DNA of 5,217 nucleotides, taken from the NCBI GenBank assembly GCA_946405645.1, contig CAMJHW010000109.1:1-5217 (forward strand), in the 5' to 3' direction. The stretch is from an uncultured Bacteroidales bacterium (GTDB lineage: Bacteria > Bacteroidota > Bacteroidia > Bacteroidales > UBA932). Under the pieces are notes generated by a model that had not been told where the DNA came from, made no database searches, and saw nothing but the letters and a program-made list of their open reading frames with translations. Shown piece after piece: positions 5,200 through 5,217 of the stretch (positions within the stretch are counted from its first letter, which is position 1; every line of letters begins with the position of its first letter). Both the position numbers and the translations under genes were made by a program.

Positions 5200-5217
5200 C
5201 TCTGCAATCGCATTCCC

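Overview
The window looks like chromosomal DNA from a member of the Bacteroidota, probably a GC-rich gut-type Bacteroidales; the genus cannot be fixed from this sequence. The evidence is a fused FeoA-FeoB iron transporter with the Bacteroidota-style G1 motif GQQNCGKT, a tiny Cys-rich FeoB partner, two TAnnTTTG-type -7 promoter elements, AT-rich leaders without Shine-Dalgarno sequences, and a DUF542/hemerythrin/LuxR regulator.

Layout from left to right. (1) 1-246, + strand: the last 81 residues of a short-chain dehydrogenase (SDR) whose start lies outside the window. (2) 243-2749, - strand: a two-gene operon, feoAB (782 aa) followed by a 53-aa single-span, six-Cys FeoB-associated protein. The two genes share an ATGA overlap. 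The small gene's stop codon overlaps the stop of the convergent SDR gene. (3) 2750-2884: a 135-bp AT-rich divergent promoter region with a -7 element in each direction, each overlapped by a palindrome. (4) 2885-4452, + strand: a 309-aa regulator made of a DUF542-like segment, a hemerythrin-like domain and a LuxR-type HTH. It is followed, again through an ATGA overlap, by queH (epoxyqueuosine reductase). (5) 4472-4510: a probable bidirectional terminator. (6) 4528-4704, - strand: a 58-aa PLDc_N-like membrane protein. (7) 4741-5110: a noncoding stretch that is about 78% pyrimidine on the + strand. (8) 5112-5199: two copies of a 37-nt hairpin repeat with identical 10-bp arms and different loops, 51 nt apart; the array may continue past the right edge.

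The core of the window reads as an iron and redox locus. A predicted di-iron (RIC/YtfE-like) sensor fused to a DNA-binding domain is transcribed away from the ferrous iron transporter through a compact shared promoter. It is translationally coupled to queH, a metal-dependent tRNA-modification enzyme. My inference is that the regulator senses Fe(II), O2, NO or redox state and controls feoAB and/or its own operon. The least explained part is the right end, with its pyrimidine tract and paired hairpins.
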